Assembly: GCF_019710585.1 (NCBI RefSeq)
Contig: NZ_JAIFZQ010000002.1
Location: 246,885 to 310,884, forward strand
DNA length: 64,000 nucleotides
Source of the DNA: Arthrobacter sp. MAHUQ-56
GTDB lineage: Bacteria > Actinomycetota > Actinomycetes > Actinomycetales > Micrococcaceae
Direction of reading: 5' to 3'
Shown here piece after piece: positions 61,683 to 64,000 of the stretch (the stretch's first letter is position 1; every line of letters starts with the position of its first letter). The notes beneath the pieces are model-generated. The model ran no database searches and was not told the origin of the DNA. It saw only the letters and a program-made list of their open reading frames with translations. Both the position numbers and the translations under genes were made by a program.

Positions 61683-63577
61683 CGCGGCTGCGCGGGTGCG
61701 GCCTTCAGCAGCGGCCCGAAGAACGCACCGAGCTCCGCGGTTGCCGTCAGCGGCAGGACGTTGGCCACGTACTGGTCCGGGCGGACCACCACCACAACGC
61801 CGTTCCGGTCCAGGCCCCGCAGGTCGAAAATATCGGCCTTGGGGTCGGTGGCGTACACCTTTTCGTAGTCGGTGAGCTTGAACGGGCCCACCTGCGGTTT
61901 GAAGACGGCGGGCACGGCGCCGATGTCGACGCCGGTATGCGGCTGCTGGTAGATGACTTTCAGGTCGAACCACGCGTCCAGGTCCGCGCTGGCAGGGGTG
62001 GCGGCCAGCGGGGACTCAGGCGACTTGGCAAACCACTCGGCGAGCATATCGGTGGCCGAGTTGGTGCCGGGCAGGGCGGGGTCCGCGAAGACGTAGATCC
62101 GCCAGCGGCCGTCAGCCGTTGCGTGATGGCCCAGGTGGATGGGGTTGGTGTCGCCCACGCGGACCACAGGCGCGGACTTGAAGCGTTTGCCCACGGGGAA
62201 CCCGGCGGCCAGGTCCTGGTGCCCGGCGCTGCCGACGATCAGGGACGGGGCGTACTGGGTCATGAATCCGGCAGGGAACTCCGCGGTGCGCACGTAGAAG
62301 TCTTCGAGGTCCGAGGGGTGCTCGAAGTCCTCCGGCTTCTTGGCCATCATGGTTGACCACTCCTTGTCGAAGTCGATCAGGTTCTTGGCCACCACCTGCC
62401 GCTCTTCGGAGTAGGTCGTCAGCAGGCTTTCCGGGCTGCGGCCCTCCAGGACGTGCCCCAGCTTCCAGGCGATGTTGAACCCGTCCTGCATGGAGACGTT
62501 CATGCCCTGGCCGGCCTTGGCGCTGTGCGTGTGGCAGGCGTCGCCGGTGATGAAGACGCGCGGGGTGCGGGTTCCGCGGTCCTGCGGCAGCACATCGTCG
62601 AACCTGTCCGTGAGCCGGTGGCCCACCTCGTAGACGCTGTGCCAGGCTACGTTGCGGACGTCCAGGGTGTACGGGTGGAGGATCTCATTGGCCTTGGCGA
62701 TGATTTCCTCGATGCTGGTGTTCCGGACGGCGTGGTGGGTGGCCGGATCCACCTCGCCCAGGTCCACGTACATGCGGAACAGGTGGCCGCCCTCGCGGGG
62801 GATCAGCAGGATGCTGCCTTTTTCACCTTGGATGGCGCACTTGGTGCGGATGTCGGGGAAGTCGGTGACGGCGAGGGTGTCCATCACGCCCCAGGCGTGG
62901 TTGGCCTGGTCGCCGGCAAGCGTGCAGCCGATCGCCTGGCGCACCTTGCTGCGGGCGCCGTCTGCGCCGACCACATACTTGGCCCGGACAATGCGCTCCT
63001 GCCCCTCCTTCGGGCCCGCGGTGTGCCGGAGCGTCACGGTCACCGGGTACTCGCCCGCGCCGGTAACCTCGAGGCCTTCGAAATCGTAGCCATAGTCGGG
63101 CTTCAGGCGGGTTGGCGAGTTGGCCGCAAACTCCGCGAAGTAGTCCAGCACGCGGGCCTGGTTGACGATCAGGTGCGGGAATTCGCTGATGCCTGTCTCA
63201 TCGTCCACGGCACGGGCAGCCCTGACGATGTTCGCGCGGTTGGCGGGGTCCGGCTTCCAGAAGGCCATCTCGGTGATCCGGTAGGCCTCTGCGATGATCC
63301 GCTCCGCGAAGCCGAAGGCCTGGAAGGTCTCGACGCTGCGGGCCTGGATGCCGTCGGCCTGGCCGATGGCCAGGCGGCCGGGGCGGCGCTCGATGATGCG
63401 GGTGGTCACGCTGGGAAACATGGACAGCTGCGCGGCGGCAAGCATCCCCGCCGGGCCGCTGCCCACGATGAGCACGTCCACTTCCTCCGGAAGCTCCTCG
63501 GGGCGGTCAAGGCCGACGCCGGCGGCCGGAAGGACGCGGGGGTCACCGGATACATATCCGTGGTGGTGGAACTGCAC
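61655..63577 (-). CDS. FAD-dependent aromatic hydroxylase, 3-hydroxybenzoate 4-monooxygenase-like
   Basis: Adds a hydroxyl to a phenolic ring using NADPH and O2, entering aromatic catabolism. The 640-residue product has the FAD motif VLIVGSGPAGMLAAAQLSM (about 35-54), the second-site VGADGARSKVRQAIG, and GDACHTHSAKAGQGMNVSMQ, the third FAD motif of class A flavoprotein hydroxylases. A thioredoxin-like C-terminal domain (from about residue 440) is shared with phenol 2-monooxygenase and MobA. Its neighbour is an FAH-family gene transcribed divergently, which is consistent with a gentisate- or protocatechuate-type pathway. The ATG at 63577 is the first codon; the gene overlaps pheA at its 3' end. 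Confidence 0.9.
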   Translation of the reverse strand: MQFHHHGYVSGDPRVLPAAGVGLDRPEELPEEVDVLIVGSGPAGMLAAAQLSMFPSVTTRIIERRPGRLAIGQADGIQARSVETFQAFGFAERIIAEAYRITEMAFWKPDPANRANIVRAARAVDDETGISEFPHLIVNQARVLDYFAEFAANSPTRLKPDYGYDFEGLEVTGAGEYPVTVTLRHTAGPKEGQERIVRAKYVVGADGARSKVRQAIGCTLAGDQANHAWGVMDTLAVTDFPDIRTKCAIQGEKGSILLIPREGGHLFRMYVDLGEVDPATHHAVRNTSIEEIIAKANEILHPYTLDVRNVAWHSVYEVGHRLTDRFDDVLPQDRGTRTPRVFITGDACHTHSAKAGQGMNVSMQDGFNIAWKLGHVLEGRSPESLLTTYSEERQVVAKNLIDFDKEWSTMMAKKPEDFEHPSDLEDFYVRTAEFPAGFMTQYAPSLIVGSAGHQDLAAGFPVGKRFKSAPVVRVGDTNPIHLGHHATADGRWRIYVFADPALPGTNSATDMLAEWFAKSPESPLAATPASADLDAWFDLKVIYQQPHTGVDIGAVPAVFKPQVGPFKLTDYEKVYATDPKADIFDLRGLDRNGVVVVVRPDQYVANVLPLTATAELGAFFGPLLKAAPAQPRQAVAAAAR

Positions 63578-63613
63578 GGGTTTTCCTCACTTCGTTGTGG
63601 ATGACTAAGCAAT

Positions 63614-63632
63614 GTGTTCTATATCAGAACAC
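63614..63632. promoter_or_regulatory. Inverted repeat upstream of the hydroxylase
   Basis: GTGTTCT-N5-AGAACAC (perfect 7-base arms, 63614-63632) lies 37 bases upstream of the hydroxylase start. It is a plausible operator for a local catabolic regulator. A stretch CTAAGCAAT (63605-63613) beside it equals a half-site of the monoamine oxidase operator at 41290. Confidence 0.55.
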
Positions 63633-63739
63633 TTGATTCGATAATCGAAAACTGGAAACTTGATTTCCACTGTACGCCGGATGTGACGCGTGCGACAAGT
63701 GGCTCCTCCCCCATCGGAAAACTCCGGAAAATCAGGGGG

Positions 63740-63781
63740 TTGACGGATGCCGCGAATCTGGGGATAGTGATCGTATACGAT
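63740..63781 (+). promoter_or_regulatory. Sigma-A-like promoter with palindromic operator for the FAH-family gene
   Basis: TTGACG (63740-63745), 17 bases, and GATAGT (63763-63768) form a good -35/-10 pair. A perfect 12-base palindrome ATCGTATACGAT (63770-63781) lies at the transcription start region, where a bound repressor would block initiation. It is upstream of the partial FAH-family gene and opposite to the hydroxylase. Confidence 0.6.
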
Positions 63782-63804
63782 TTCGTACCTGATGAGGAGA
63801 TGCT

Positions 63805-64000
63805 TTGGAGCAGGTCAACGGCGACACCCTGGCAGCAGCGCGCAAGGTGATCGCGGTGCACATCAACTACCCCAGCCGGGCTGCCCAGCGCGGCCGCACC
63901 CCGGCCCAGCCGTCCTACTTCCTCAAGCCTTCCAGCTCGTTGGCAATCAGCGGAAGCCCCGTTGAGCGGCCGGCCGGCTGCGAACTCCTCGGCTACGAGG
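63805..64000 (+). CDS. Fumarylacetoacetate hydrolase family protein, 5' part only
   Basis: Start of an enzyme that cleaves C-C bonds in aromatic ring-cleavage products (for example fumarylpyruvate or fumarylacetoacetate). Only about 65 residues are in the window: a short N-terminus (EQVNGDTLAAARKVIAVHIN), then PSYFLKPSSSLA and the FAH-family RPAGCELLGYEG pattern, which contains residues that bind the metal and substrate carboxylate. The TTG at 63805 is the start, with GAGGAG five bases upstream; an ATG at 63800 is in a different frame and gives a short, unrelated ORF. It probably forms a pathway with the divergent hydroxylase. Confidence 0.8.
   Translation, partial: MEQVNGDTLAAARKVIAVHINYPSRAAQRGRTPAQPSYFLKPSSSLAISGSPVERPAGCELLGYE

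Noticed and set aside
63614..63850. A 78-residue ORF starting at 63614 as a gene
   Set aside because: It overlaps the promoter and start of the FAH-family gene, has no domain and contains the regulatory palindromes.

Overview
The window is a high-GC, gene-dense actinobacterial chromosome segment, most consistent with Micrococcaceae (Arthrobacter or Pseudarthrobacter type). The evidence is the strong GC bias with frequent GTG and TTG starts, the copper amine oxidase whose active-site residues sit at a constant offset from A. globiformis phenylethylamine oxidase, the heterotetrameric sarcosine oxidase operon with glyA, sdaA and purU, and the SigL-like ECF module. I see no rRNA, tRNA, IS element, prophage or CRISPR array. 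It reads as ordinary chromosome with many catabolic accessory clusters.

Layout. 1-6.7 kb: partial DEAD-box RNA helicase, a SAM methyltransferase, two MFS exporters in tandem, a small membrane protein and trmB. 6.8-8.8 kb: a two-gene WXG100-type (ESX/type VII) secretion module. 9-15.1 kb: an envelope-stress-like region with two sigma/anti-sigma pairs. The first pair (SigL/RslA-like) and a divergent Lipoprotein_15-type lipoprotein are preceded by the same promoter motif, TGAACC-N16-CGTC, facing in opposite directions. The second pair lies behind a low-complexity envelope protein with a GTAACC-N16-CGATAT promoter. 15.4-19.9 kb: a SWIM/SNF2 helicase and a GH43-like protein. 20.1-21.4 kb: amtB with a GlnR-like box upstream.

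21.8-29.8 kb: sugar locus I (LacI regulator with two perfect operators, binding protein, two permeases, Gfo/Idh/MocA dehydrogenase, ThuA protein, cupin, NAD-dependent epimerase). 29.8-41.9 kb: amine and nitrogen utilisation (TetR/copper amine oxidase, glutamate dehydrogenase, AmiS/UreI channel, APC permease, flavin monoamine oxidase, cupin, TetR), with stress-type small proteins and an AraC regulator between them. 42-51.7 kb: the tightly overlapping glyA-soxBDAG-sdaA-purU operon for sarcosine and one-carbon catabolism, with a divergent GntR/FCD regulator. 51.7-60.7 kb: sugar locus II for alpha-glucosides (ROK regulator, Tat-lipoprotein binding protein, two permeases, GH13 alpha-glucosidase, polyphosphate-glucokinase-like ROK kinase, amylosucrase). 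60.8-64 kb: a prephenate dehydratase of unusual type, a flavin aromatic hydroxylase and the beginning of a fumarylacetoacetate-hydrolase-family gene.

How they work together: amine oxidases and sarcosine oxidase release aldehydes, ammonia, methylene-tetrahydrofolate and H2O2. GlyA, SdaA and PurU recycle the C1 and amino-acid products, while AmtB and GDH handle ammonia. Neither sugar ABC operon contains an ATPase, which fits a shared MsiK-type ATPase encoded elsewhere. The most unusual signals are regulatory: matched divergent ECF promoters, 11-bp-phased repeats at amtB and glyA, and several perfect palindromes next to local regulators. The WXG100 pair is the best candidate for a less described system.
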